A DNA stretch of 64,000 nt from contig NZ_CP027706.1 in NCBI RefSeq assembly GCF_003850565.1, forward strand, positions 3,038,001 to 3,102,000, in the 5' to 3' direction. A program made the translations under genes and the position numbers. Source of the DNA: Pseudomonas sessilinigenes (GTDB lineage: Bacteria; Pseudomonadota; Gammaproteobacteria; Pseudomonadales; Pseudomonadaceae). Below are positions 35,120 through 43,208 of the stretch, piece after piece. Below the pieces are notes generated by a model. It made no database searches. It was not told the origin of the DNA and worked only from the letters and a program-made list of their open reading frames with translations. Position 1 is the first letter of the stretch; each line of letters starts with the position of its first letter.

Positions 35120-37132
35120 ATGCACAGCACACTGATCGAAGTGGGGCACAACCGGCTGCACAAGCGCGATGGCAGCCTGGTGGCCTTTGACGCGGACAAG
35201 ATCCGCCAGGCGCTGATCGCTGCCGGCAAGGCCACTGGCGAGTACGCCGAAGCCGAAAGCGAAGGCCTTTTGGCGGCGGTCCTGGCCCACCTGGAAGGGT
35301 GTCCGCAGCTGCATGTGGAGCAGATCCAGGACCGGGTCGAACGGGTGCTGATGGACGCCGGGCACTTCCTCTCGCTACGCGCCTACATCGTCTACCGCGA
35401 ACAGCACGGGCGCCTGCGCCGCGATCGCAAGACCCTGGTAGAGGTGGCGGCCTCGATGAACGAGTACCTGGACCGCCAGGACTGGCGGGTCCAGGCCAAT
35501 GCCAACCAGGGTTATTCCCTGGGCGGGCTGATCCTCAATGTATCCGGCAAGGTCACCGCCAACTACTGGCTCGACGAGGTCTACAGCGAAGCCATCGGCC
35601 GCGCCCACCGCGAGGCCGACCTGCACATCCACGACCTGGACATGCTTGCCGGCTATTGCGCCGGCTGGTCCCTGCGCACCCTGTTGCACGAGGGCCTCAA
35701 CGGCGTGCCGGGGCGGGTCGAGGCAGCGCCGCCCAAGCACCTGGGCAGCGCCCTGGGGCAGATGGTCAACTTCCTTGGCACCTTGCAGAACGAATGGGCC
35801 GGGGCCCAGGCCTTCAGTTCCTTCGATACCTATCTTGCGCCCTATGTGCGCAAGGACCGGCTGGGTTTCGAAGAGGTGCGCCAGGCCATCCAGGAGTTCA
35901 TCTACAACCTCAACGTACCGTCGCGCTGGGGAACCCAGACCCCCTTCACCAACCTGACCTTCGACTGGGTATGCCCGCAGGATCTGCGCGAGCAGATCCC
36001 GGTGATCGGCGGGGAGGAAATGCCTTTCGCCTATGGCGAGCTGCAAGCCGAAATGGACCTGATCAACCGCGCCTATATCGAGGTCATGCAGGCCGGCGAC
36101 GCCAAGGGCCGGGTGTTCACCTTCCCGATTCCCACCTACAACATCACCCATGACTTTCCCTGGGACAGCGACAACGCCGAGCGGCTGTTCCAGATGACCG
36201 CCCGCTATGGCTTGCCGTACTTCCAGAACTTCCTCAATTCGGACATGCAACCCAACCAGGTGCGCTCCATGTGCTGCCGCCTGCAACTGGACGTGCGCGA
36301 GCTGCTCAAGCGCGGCGGCGGGCTGTTCGGCTCGGCGGAGCAGACCGGCTCCCTGGGCGTGGTGACCCTCAACTGCGCGCGCCTGGGCTACCTGTACAAG
36401 GGCGATGCCAGCGGCTTGCTGCGGCGCCTGGACCTGCTCATGGAACTGGCCATGGAGAGCCTGGAGGTCAAGCGCAAGGTCATCCAGCACCACATGGACG
36501 CCGGCCTGTATCCCTACACCAAGCGCTACCTGGGCACCTTGCGCAATCACTTCTCCACCATCGGCGTCAACGGCCTGCACGAGATGCTGCGCAACTTCAG
36601 CGACGACCAGATGGGCCTGCACACCGCCCAGGGCCGGCGCTTCGCCCTGAACCTGCTGGACCATGTGCGCGCCACCCTGGTGCGCTTCCAGGAAGAGACC
36701 GGGCATTTGTACAACCTCGAAGCCACGCCGGCCGAGGGCACCACCTACCGTTTCGCCAAGGAGGATCGCAAGCGCTTCCCCGGCATCCTCCAGGCCGGCT
36801 GCCATGAGGCGCCGTACTACACCAACTCCTCGCAGCTGCCGGTGGGCTACACCGACGATCCGTTCGAGGCCCTGGAACTGCAGGACGAGCTGCAATGCAA
36901 GTACACCGGCGGCACGGTGCTGCACCTGTACATGGCCGAGCGGATTTCCTCGGCCCAGGCCTGCAAGCAACTGGTGCGCCGGGCGCTGGAGCGGTTCCGC
37001 CTGCCATACCTGACGATCACCCCGACCTTCTCCATCTGCCCGGTACACGGCTACCTGGATGGCGAGCACGAGTTCTGCCCGAAATGCGATGAGGCCCTGT
37101 TGCTGGCGCAGCGCCAGGGCAGCCTGCACTGA
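35120..37132 (+). CDS. nrdD: NrdD, anaerobic class III ribonucleotide reductase, main polypeptide lacking the glycyl-radical tail
   Basis: The product is 670 aa. An ATP-cone domain is at the N-terminus (about 10-100), followed by the NrdD barrel with NANQGYSLGGL, RWGTQTPFTNLTFDW and the Cys pair in RSMCCRLQLD. The zinc-finger ligands CPVHGYL...CPKC lie at the C-terminus. The frame stops at TGA 37130-37132 right after the zinc site. The glycyl-radical segment that normally follows is encoded in the same frame by the next small ORF. It reduces ribonucleotides to deoxyribonucleotides without oxygen. Confidence 0.93.
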   Translation: MHSTLIEVGHNRLHKRDGSLVAFDADKIRQALIAAGKATGEYAEAESEGLLAAVLAHLEGCPQLHVEQIQDRVERVLMDAGHFLSLRAYIVYREQHGRLRRDRKTLVEVAASMNEYLDRQDWRVQANANQGYSLGGLILNVSGKVTANYWLDEVYSEAIGRAHREADLHIHDLDMLAGYCAGWSLRTLLHEGLNGVPGRVEAAPPKHLGSALGQMVNFLGTLQNEWAGAQAFSSFDTYLAPYVRKDRLGFEEVRQAIQEFIYNLNVPSRWGTQTPFTNLTFDWVCPQDLREQIPVIGGEEMPFAYGELQAEMDLINRAYIEVMQAGDAKGRVFTFPIPTYNITHDFPWDSDNAERLFQMTARYGLPYFQNFLNSDMQPNQVRSMCCRLQLDVRELLKRGGGLFGSAEQTGSLGVVTLNCARLGYLYKGDASGLLRRLDLLMELAMESLEVKRKVIQHHMDAGLYPYTKRYLGTLRNHFSTIGVNGLHEMLRNFSDDQMGLHTAQGRRFALNLLDHVRATLVRFQEETGHLYNLEATPAEGTTYRFAKEDRKRFPGILQAGCHEAPYYTNSSQLPVGYTDDPFEALELQDELQCKYTGGTVLHLYMAERISSAQACKQLVRRALERFRLPYLTITPTFSICPVHGYLDGEHEFCPKCDEALLLAQRQGSLH

Positions 37133-37165
37133 GCCACTTTCCCTGAAGACCAAGGAGTTTCTCCC

Positions 37166-37333
37166 ATGACTGCACAAGCCAACCTGCCTACCGCCCAACG
37201 CCAGCGCTGCGAAGTCTGGACCCGAGTGATGGGCTACCATCGTCCGGTCGCCGCGTTCAATCCCGGCAAACAGTCCGAGCATCGCGAGCGCCTGCACTTC
37301 AACGAACGCGCGGCCACGGCCACTCACCCTTGA
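37166..37333 (+). CDS. Stand-alone glycyl-radical segment of NrdD (55 aa)
   Basis: The product is 55 aa and contains CEVWTRVMGYHRPVAAFNPG, the glycyl-radical motif of class III reductases; the radical Gly is in VMGYHRPV. It is in frame with nrdD, separated by the TGA and 11 codons, but has its own AAGGAG (37152-37157) eight bases before the ATG. It therefore looks like a separately translated subunit that completes the NrdD active site. It overlaps the nrdG TTG start by four bases. TGA readthrough is a less likely alternative. Confidence 0.85.
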   Translation: MTAQANLPTAQRQRCEVWTRVMGYHRPVAAFNPGKQSEHRERLHFNERAATATHP

Positions 37334-38025
37334 ACCGAGCACTACGGGTCGGGGGCCTGGTGCCCCTGACCACCCTCGACTACCCGGGGCGGCTGGCCTG
37401 CGTGCTGTTCTGCCAGGGCTGCGCCTGGCGCTGCCGCTACTGCCACAACCCGCAACTGATCCCGCCCCGAGGCCTCGATGAGCGTCCCTGGGAGCAGGTC
37501 CTGGAATTCCTCCGGCGCCGCCAGGGGCTGCTGGAAGCGGTGGTGTTCAGTGGTGGCGAGCCGACCTTGCAGGAGGGGTTGCCGGACGCCATGGCCCAGG
37601 TCCGGGAGCTGGGCTTCGCCGTGGGCCTGCACAGCGCCGGGATCAAGCCCGAAGCCCTGGACCGGGCCTTGCCATTGGCCGATTGGGTGGGTTTCGACGT
37701 CAAGTCCCTGGCCGAGGATTGCCAGGCCATCACCGGCGTGCGCGGCAGTGGCGCGGCCAACTGGCGCAGCCTGGAATACCTGCTGCAAAGTGGCGTGGAC
37801 TACGAATGCCGGACCACGGTGCACTGGCACCTGGTCGATCCGGCCAGGCTCATGCTCCTGGCCGAACGCCTGCGACAGCGTGGCGTCGAACGCTTCGTCG
37901 TGCAGTGGGTACGCACTGCCCGGATGCTCGATCAGGACCTGCCCCCTGCAATGCCCCAAGGCCAGTTGCCCGACTTGTGGGCTGCCCTGGGCGAACTGTT
38001 CCCCGACTTCGAGCTGCGTATGTAA
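37330..38025 (+). CDS. nrdG: NrdG, anaerobic RNR-activating radical SAM enzyme
   Basis: The product is 231 aa from a TTG start that overlaps the stop of the glycyl-radical ORF (TTGA). The radical-SAM motif is CAWRCRYC (C-x3-C-x2-C), followed by VVFSGGEPTLQEGL. It places the radical on the Gly of NrdD. The order nrdD / glycyl fragment / nrdG suggests tight stoichiometric coupling. The ORF ends 22 bases before the convergent tetR gene. Confidence 0.93.
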   Translation: MNRALRVGGLVPLTTLDYPGRLACVLFCQGCAWRCRYCHNPQLIPPRGLDERPWEQVLEFLRRRQGLLEAVVFSGGEPTLQEGLPDAMAQVRELGFAVGLHSAGIKPEALDRALPLADWVGFDVKSLAEDCQAITGVRGSGAANWRSLEYLLQSGVDYECRTTVHWHLVDPARLMLLAERLRQRGVERFVVQWVRTARMLDQDLPPAMPQGQLPDLWAALGELFPDFELRM

Positions 38026-38047
38026 CCGGTCCGGCCCACTTGGCCGC

Positions 38048-38785
38048 TCAGGCAGTTGGCCGGCGCCAGGCTTCGAAACCATCCAGCAGCAGGCCGAGGC
38101 CGGCTTCGAAGGTGTTGCCGCTATTGACCTGGACAAAGTGCGTGCCGAGAAAGGCCGCGCCCGGGTAGTCGCCGGCGGACCTGGCCAGGTAGCCGCTGAT
38201 GAAATCGCCATGGGCTTGTGGCGCCTGGTGGTTTTCCTTTTCCGCGGCGATCACCGAGATGAACAGCAGCAACAGGTGATAGGCCATGGCGGCGAAGGGC
38301 TGGGGCAGGGCGGCCTGTTCGAGGATCCGGCCGATGTGATCGAAGTAGGCCAGGCCATAGTCGATCTCGCCCGGCTGCACGCGCTGGAACAGGCGGAACT
38401 TGTTCTCGGTGAGGATGTAGGTCGCCAGGCCCGGCCAGCGTTCGAGGATCGCCAGCGACGAGTGGGCGAAGGCCTCGATGTCCTGGCGCCAGTGGCCGGT
38501 GATCGGCGGCAGTTGTTGCAGGCGCTCCTTGAATGCGGCGTTGATCACCGCGCTGATCAGCTCGTCGCGGTTGCCCAGGTGATAGTGGACCATGCCGGCA
38601 GCGACCCCCAGTTCCTTGCCGATCCTGACCATGCTGACTTCCGCCAGGGATTCGCCCTGGGCGATGCCGATGGCGCAGTTGATCATGGCCTCGCGCGAGA
38701 CGTCCTGGTCGCCCTTGGGACGACGTCCCGAACGTTTGCGAGGGGCGGCCTTGGCGGTGACGGGGGAGGCGGGTTTCTCAGACAT
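38048..38785 (-). CDS. TetR-family regulator of the catabolic island
   Basis: The product is 245 aa, long for the family because of a basic N-terminal tail (TAKAAPRKRSGRRPKGDQD). The helix-turn-helix lies near LAEVSMVRIGKELGVAAGMVHYHLGNRDELI. The C-terminal half is a ligand-binding helical domain. It is divergent from the LysR fragment and the catabolic operon. The paired palindromes at 38803-38866 and 39196-39260 are the obvious candidate operators, so it probably represses itself and the operon until an aromatic acid or CoA ester binds. The effector is unknown. Confidence 0.88.
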   Translation of the reverse strand: MSEKPASPVTAKAAPRKRSGRRPKGDQDVSREAMINCAIGIAQGESLAEVSMVRIGKELGVAAGMVHYHLGNRDELISAVINAAFKERLQQLPPITGHWRQDIEAFAHSSLAILERWPGLATYILTENKFRLFQRVQPGEIDYGLAYFDHIGRILEQAALPQPFAAMAYHLLLLFISVIAAEKENHQAPQAHGDFISGYLARSAGDYPGAAFLGTHFVQVNSGNTFEAGLGLLLDGFEAWRRPTA

Positions 38786-38802
38786 CCAGATGTCCCATGG
38801 GC

Positions 38803-38866
38803 TAATTGACAGGCTCTCAGATTAGCATCTAGCTTTTGCCGGGTTCAAATTGAGGATCTGTCAATT
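38803..38866. promoter_or_regulatory. Promoter-operator module 1 (tetR / LysR-fragment gap)
   Basis: It has two palindromes: AATTGAC-AGGCT-CTCAGAT (38804-38822, imperfect) and AATTGAG-GATCT-GTCAATT (38848-38866), with centres 44 bp apart. A -35 TTGACA (38806-38811) sits in the first, with TAGCTT 18 bases on. The second ends one base before the LysR-fragment ATG. The layout repeats at 39196. Confidence 0.75.
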
Positions 38867-39202
38867 ATGCCGCCCACTTCCCTCGATCCCTGCCTGCTGC
38901 GCAGCCTGGACCTCAACGCCCTGGTGGCCTTCGTTGCGGTCTACCGCGAGCGCAACGTCTCCCGCGCGGCGCACTGCCTGGGCCTGACCCAGCCCGCGGT
39001 GAGCAATGTGCTGGGCAAGTTGCGCCGGCGCTTCAACGATCCGCTGTTCCTGCGCGCAGGCCGACAACTGGCGCCCACCCCCTTGGCGACCCGCCTGGCC
39101 GAGGACCTGCAACCGGCGCTCGGGGCGCTGGAGGCCGTGTTGGCCGGCTATCCGCAAGCGCCTTCGGGCGAGGGCGGGAAATTTTTCCAGGGCTATAATT
39201 GA
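38867..39202 (+). CDS. LysR-family DNA-binding fragment (111 aa)
   Basis: The product is 111 aa. It contains only the N-terminal helix-turn-helix of a LysR regulator (LVAFVAVYRERNVSRAAHCLGLTQPAVSNVLGKLRRRF, about 18-55) and the start of the linker helix. The roughly 200-residue effector domain is absent. The frame ends at the TGA within the third operator (AATTGACACTAT). It may be a decayed regulator or a small DNA-binding competitor. It lies between two promoter modules. Confidence 0.75.
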   Translation: MPPTSLDPCLLRSLDLNALVAFVAVYRERNVSRAAHCLGLTQPAVSNVLGKLRRRFNDPLFLRAGRQLAPTPLATRLAEDLQPALGALEAVLAGYPQAPSGEGGKFFQGYN

Positions 39203-39260
39203 CACTATCTCAATTGTTGTTCTAGTCTGGCTTCAGGTTTAATTGAGTGCATCTCAATTA
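39196..39260. promoter_or_regulatory. Promoter-operator module 2 of the catabolic operon
   Basis: It has palindromes AATTGAC-ACTAT-CTCAATT (39197-39215) and AATTGAG-TGCAT-CTCAATT (39241-39259), with centres 44 bp apart as in module 1. TTGACA (39199-39204), an 18-base spacer and TAGTCT (39223-39228) form a sigma-70 promoter between them, giving a start near 39235. A repressor bound to both sites would cover the promoter and block the operon that begins at 39304. Confidence 0.78.
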
Positions 39261-39303
39261 TTGCTTGTAAGCGATCCTTCGGGATCTGGCAGGAGGGCCC
39301 GTC

Positions 39304-40554
39304 GTGGCTAATCCCAACAACAAGAAAGTCGCAGTGACCGCCGGTCTGCGTGGTGCATCCTGGAGTGCCCAGCGCATGCTCGAGCCGTATCGATCCACCC
39401 CGCACCCGTTGCTGACCGAGGACGGCCAAGGCGCCCTGGGCATGCTGTTTTCCCGGGGTGGCGAGCGCAAGGTGCTGTTCATCATGCATCCTCGCGAGCT
39501 GGTGCTGACCCACTACCTGGTGCCCGATGCCCTGGATGCGGGCTGGGCCTGCTGGGTCCAGGGCGCGCGCTCGATCGGCAACGACCTGCGCCTGGAGCAC
39601 GAGTTCGCGCTCTACGATGTCGCCGCCGGCATGCGTCACCTGCGGGCGCAGGGTTTCGAGACCATCGTGCTGCTGGGCAATTCGGGGGGCGCCGGGCTGT
39701 TTGCCTTCTACAACCAGCAGGCCCTGTGCGCTCCCGCACAGCGCATCAGCCATACCCCCGCCGGGCGGCCCACCCGTTTCGCCAGTGCCGACCTGCCCGC
39801 GGCGGACGGCATCGCCCTGGTGTCGCCGCATCCGGGCCAGGGCATCTTGCTGATGAATGCCCTGGACCCCTCGGTCACCGATGAGCTGGACCCGTTCTCG
39901 GTGGATCCTCGGCTGGACCCGTTCAGCGCCGCCAATGGCTTTTGCGCACCGCCGGACAGCTCGCGCTACAGCGCCGAGTTCATCGAGCGTTATCGCGCCG
40001 CGCAGCGCCAGCGGGTCGCCCGTATCGATACCTTCGCCCGGCACCTGGTCGAACAACGCCAGGCCGCGCGCGAACGCCTCAAGAACGGCGGCTCGCGCCA
40101 GGACAAGGCCGTGGCCAGCCATGGCCCGATCTTCCAGGTGTGGCGCACCGATGCCGACCTGCGCTGCTGGGACACCAGCCTCGACCCGTCCGACCGCTAT
40201 GTCGGCTCCCTGTGGGGCAGCGACCCGTTTATTTCCAACCTGGGCAGCGTCAGCTTTGCCCGCACGGTGACCCCGGAGTCGTGGCTGTCGACCTGGTCCG
40301 GGTTGTCCTCGAACGCTTCGCTGGCCAAGTGCGCCGGGGCCATGGAGCAGCCCCTGCTGCTGATCGAGTACAGCGGTGACAACTGCGTATTCCCCGGCGA
40401 CGCCGACGCCATCTACGACGCCATTCCAGCATCCAGCAAGGAGCGCCAGCGGGTGCGCGGCAACCATCACGGCCAGGCCCTGGAGGAGGGCGAGACCAGC
40501 GGCCAGATCCTCGCCGGCAGGCATTTGCAACGGTGGCTCCAAGACCACTTCTAG
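39304..40554 (+). CDS. Alpha/beta hydrolase, first gene of the catabolic operon
   Basis: The product is 416 aa from a GTG start with GGAGG upstream. The nucleophile elbow is GNSGG (Ser127), the acid may be in LLIEYSGDNCVFPGD, and the catalytic His is in RGNHHGQAL near the end. No signal peptide is seen, so it is cytoplasmic. It is not assignable to a known substrate. In this operon a ring-fission hydrolase (releasing maleate) or an ester-opening role is plausible, but that is inference. Confidence 0.8.
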   Translation: MANPNNKKVAVTAGLRGASWSAQRMLEPYRSTPHPLLTEDGQGALGMLFSRGGERKVLFIMHPRELVLTHYLVPDALDAGWACWVQGARSIGNDLRLEHEFALYDVAAGMRHLRAQGFETIVLLGNSGGAGLFAFYNQQALCAPAQRISHTPAGRPTRFASADLPAADGIALVSPHPGQGILLMNALDPSVTDELDPFSVDPRLDPFSAANGFCAPPDSSRYSAEFIERYRAAQRQRVARIDTFARHLVEQRQAARERLKNGGSRQDKAVASHGPIFQVWRTDADLRCWDTSLDPSDRYVGSLWGSDPFISNLGSVSFARTVTPESWLSTWSGLSSNASLAKCAGAMEQPLLLIEYSGDNCVFPGDADAIYDAIPASSKERQRVRGNHHGQALEEGETSGQILAGRHLQRWLQDHF

Positions 40555-40606
40555 ACGACCAAGAGCCTGAACGGCCAAGCATCCTAACGATCAAGAGCGT
40601 GCAGTC

Positions 40607-42340
40607 ATGACAATTACAACAACTCAAGCCTCTTTCTCCACTGCCTCGGATACCCGCGGCGAACCCCTGCGCCACGTCGCCGCGCCGATTCCCGGGGTGG
40701 TCTATCCGCCCCAGGGCGAGCTCGAGCGCTACCTGCGTGAAGGGGTGCTCGGTTTCCAGACCCTGGTCGATGGTTTTGCCGCCATCGTCCGCCAGTACCC
40801 GGACAACGTCGCGCTGCTCGGCCCCGGGCTGCGCATCACCTATCGCGAGCTGGACCAGCGCTCCACCCGCCTGGCGGGGGCCTTCCTGCAGCAGGGCCTG
40901 CAACCGCTGGACCCGGTGGTGTTCCAGCTGCGCGACAGCGAGCAGCTGGTGATCGCCTTCCTCGCCTGCCTCAAGGCCGGGTTGATCCCGATCTGCACCC
41001 TGGCGGCGCACCGCGAGCGCGAGATCGGCTACCTGGCCAACCTGGCCGAGGCCAAGCTGCATATCGTCCAGGGCGATGACGCCAAGTTCGACAGCGTCGG
41101 TTTCGCCCGCAAGATGCGCGAAGCCACGCCGTCGTTGCAGTTGATCATGCAGGCCCGGGGCCCGGCCCAGGACGGCGTGCTGCACCAGGATGCGCTGGTG
41201 GACGGCATCGACCTGGCCAGTGCCGAAGCGCTGTTGCAAGGCGTGCGCCTGGACCCGTTCCAGGTGGCGGTCTACCAGTTGTCCGGCGGCACCACCGGGG
41301 TGCCGAAGATCATCCCGCGCTTTCACAACGAGTACCTGTACAACATGCGCGCCGTGGCCCAGTGGCTCGATTACCGGGCTGACGACGTGCTGTTCATGCC
41401 GCAACCGATGGTGCACAACCTCAACATGGGTTGCTGCTTCGGGCCGTTCCTGATGACCGGCGGCACCATCACCGTGACCCCCGACCTGCAGCCGGAAACC
41501 CTGATTGCGTTGATCGCCTCGACCAGGCCGACCTGGCTGATGCTTGGCGGGCCGATCATCGCCCGCCTGGAATCGGCGATCCAGGATGGCCGGGTCGACC
41601 TGGGCAATGCCCGGGGCGTGCTGGTGGCCAACAGCGCCGCCAAGTTGCAGAAGCTGCTGGGGGTGCGGACCCACAATGTGTTCGGCATCACCGAAGGCGT
41701 GATCATGTTCGGCCACCGCGAAGACGGGGCCGAGGCCCACGACACTACCAATGGCCGGCCAGTCTCGGCCTTCGACGACATCCGCATCCTGGTGCCCGGC
41801 ACCGAGCAGGACGCCAAGCCCGGCGAGATCGGCGAACCGGCGTTCAAGGGGCCGTACACCATCCACGGCTATTTCCGTGCCGAGGAGCGCAACCGCGAAA
41901 CCTTCACCCGCGACGGTTACTACCGCTCCGGCGACCTGATGTACACCAAGGTCCTGGAGGGCAAGACCTACTTCGTGTTCTGCGGCCGCCTGAAGGACCT
42001 GGTCAGCCGCGGTGGCGAAAAGATCAATTGCGAGGAAGTCGAACTGGCGGTCGCCGGGCATCCGGCCGTCGCTGCGGTGGCGGCCGTGGGTTACCCATGC
42101 CCGGTATTCGATGAGCGCCTGTGCGCCGCCCTGGTGCTGCGCGACGGTTTCGCCGCGCCCACGGTCGCCGAGCTGGGCGCCTTCCTCGAGGACTACGGCC
42201 TGGCCAAGTTCAAGTGGCCGGAGCGCATCGAAGTGCTGGAGGCCTTCCCGCTGACCGCCTCCGGCAAGCTCAGCAAGGAAAAACTGCGCGAGCAGGTCAA
42301 GGCCAACGTGCTGCATGAAAAGGCCAAGCAAGCGAACTGA
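40607..42340 (+). CDS. Aryl/acyl acid AMP-ligase or CoA ligase (EntE/DhbE-like)
   Basis: The product is 577 aa and belongs to the ANL superfamily. The P-loop-like A3 motif is YQLSGGTTGVPKIIPR, and other family blocks are NVFGITEGVIMFG, YRSGDLMY, GRLKDLVSRGGEKINCEEVE and the catalytic Lys in LTASGKLSKEKLRE. The closest known type is 2,3-dihydroxybenzoate/salicylate activating enzymes; salicylate-CoA ligases share this type. No siderophore NRPS is nearby. With a CoA-ester-type flavin hydroxylase and a thioesterase next to it, formation of an aromatic CoA ester is the better guess. Confidence 0.85.
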   Translation: MTITTTQASFSTASDTRGEPLRHVAAPIPGVVYPPQGELERYLREGVLGFQTLVDGFAAIVRQYPDNVALLGPGLRITYRELDQRSTRLAGAFLQQGLQPLDPVVFQLRDSEQLVIAFLACLKAGLIPICTLAAHREREIGYLANLAEAKLHIVQGDDAKFDSVGFARKMREATPSLQLIMQARGPAQDGVLHQDALVDGIDLASAEALLQGVRLDPFQVAVYQLSGGTTGVPKIIPRFHNEYLYNMRAVAQWLDYRADDVLFMPQPMVHNLNMGCCFGPFLMTGGTITVTPDLQPETLIALIASTRPTWLMLGGPIIARLESAIQDGRVDLGNARGVLVANSAAKLQKLLGVRTHNVFGITEGVIMFGHREDGAEAHDTTNGRPVSAFDDIRILVPGTEQDAKPGEIGEPAFKGPYTIHGYFRAEERNRETFTRDGYYRSGDLMYTKVLEGKTYFVFCGRLKDLVSRGGEKINCEEVELAVAGHPAVAAVAAVGYPCPVFDERLCAALVLRDGFAAPTVAELGAFLEDYGLAKFKWPERIEVLEAFPLTASGKLSKEKLREQVKANVLHEKAKQAN

Positions 42341-42365
42341 CAGACCGTTCAAAGGAGTACCGAAA

Positions 42366-43208
42366 ATGGCAAACCAGCCCGTTCTCAAAGGCGTCCACCA
42401 CAGTGCCAGGCCCATCTGGAAACTTCGTGAGACCGTGGAGTTCTACCGCGACAAATTGGGGCTGCCGCTGGTTCATGCGATCTCGGCCCGTGGTTGGGGA
42501 CCGTCCAACCACCCCGATTTCCTGCACTTTTTCTTCGACAGCGGCCAGCACAGCACCATCGCGTTCTTCTACTACATCAACACCGAGCAGCCGGACTACA
42601 CCCAGCCCGTAGCGGACTACCGCTACGAGGCCACCCACACCGCCTGGCGCGTCGACAGCCGCGAGGAGTTGCTGGCCTGGCGCGAGCGCCTGGAGAGCCA
42701 GGGCATCGCGTTGATCTTCCAGATTCGCCACGAGCTGATCGAGTCGATCTACTTCAACGACCCGAACGGCTACTACCTGGAGATCACCATCCAGGAGCGG
42801 CCGATGGACGCCCTGGACGCCGAGGATGCCACCCGCACCCTGGAAGCGGCCATGGCCCTGGAAGACGGCCTGCAGGCCGGTGGCGGTGCATTCACCAGCA
42901 TCGACCAGGTATGGCGGGCCAAGGCCAGGGCCATCGATCCCGGGGCCGACGACGAGCTGGCCTTGTACGTGCTCGATGCGCCGGAGTTCTCGCCGTTGGT
43001 GCAAGCGGCGCAGCAGGCCAGCGGCGTGCACCTGGAAAAGCTCGGCAACGGCTACTGGAAGATCACCAGCGAAGACGCCCTGGTGTTCGAGCGCAAGCAG
43101 CTGGGCTTTGTGCCGGCCTTGTGGAACGCCGCGTTGACCGGTGGCTTCGTTGGCCAGGTGAGTGAATTCGACCGTTATCGGTTGCAGATCAGCCGGGGAG
43201 AGCAGTGA
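42366..43208 (+). CDS. VOC-superfamily protein (candidate ring-cleavage dioxygenase)
   Basis: The product is 280 aa from MANQPVLKGVHHSARPIW. The N-terminal vicinal-oxygen-chelate fold offers the metal ligands His11 or His12, His91 (HTAWRV) and Glu139 (GYYLEI). A C-terminal region of about 130 residues, rich in acidic residues, is not recognised. VOC proteins with two His and one Glu can be extradiol dioxygenases, glyoxalases or epimerases. In this operon a dioxygenase opening a hydroquinone- or gentisate-like ring is attractive but unproven. The flavin monooxygenase gene starts at its stop. Confidence 0.75.
   Translation: MANQPVLKGVHHSARPIWKLRETVEFYRDKLGLPLVHAISARGWGPSNHPDFLHFFFDSGQHSTIAFFYYINTEQPDYTQPVADYRYEATHTAWRVDSREELLAWRERLESQGIALIFQIRHELIESIYFNDPNGYYLEITIQERPMDALDAEDATRTLEAAMALEDGLQAGGGAFTSIDQVWRAKARAIDPGADDELALYVLDAPEFSPLVQAAQQASGVHLEKLGNGYWKITSEDALVFERKQLGFVPALWNAALTGGFVGQVSEFDRYRLQISRGEQ

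Noticed and set aside
37130..37132. Programmed read-through or selenocysteine at the nrdD TGA
   Set aside because: The downstream ATG has its own strong, well-spaced ribosome-binding site, and no selenocysteine-type hairpin was evident, so separate translation is simpler.
40607..42340. Siderophore (2,3-dihydroxybenzoate) biosynthesis gene
   Set aside because: The ligase is EntE-like, but no isochorismate enzymes, carrier domain or NRPS are nearby, and the flanking genes are catabolic.
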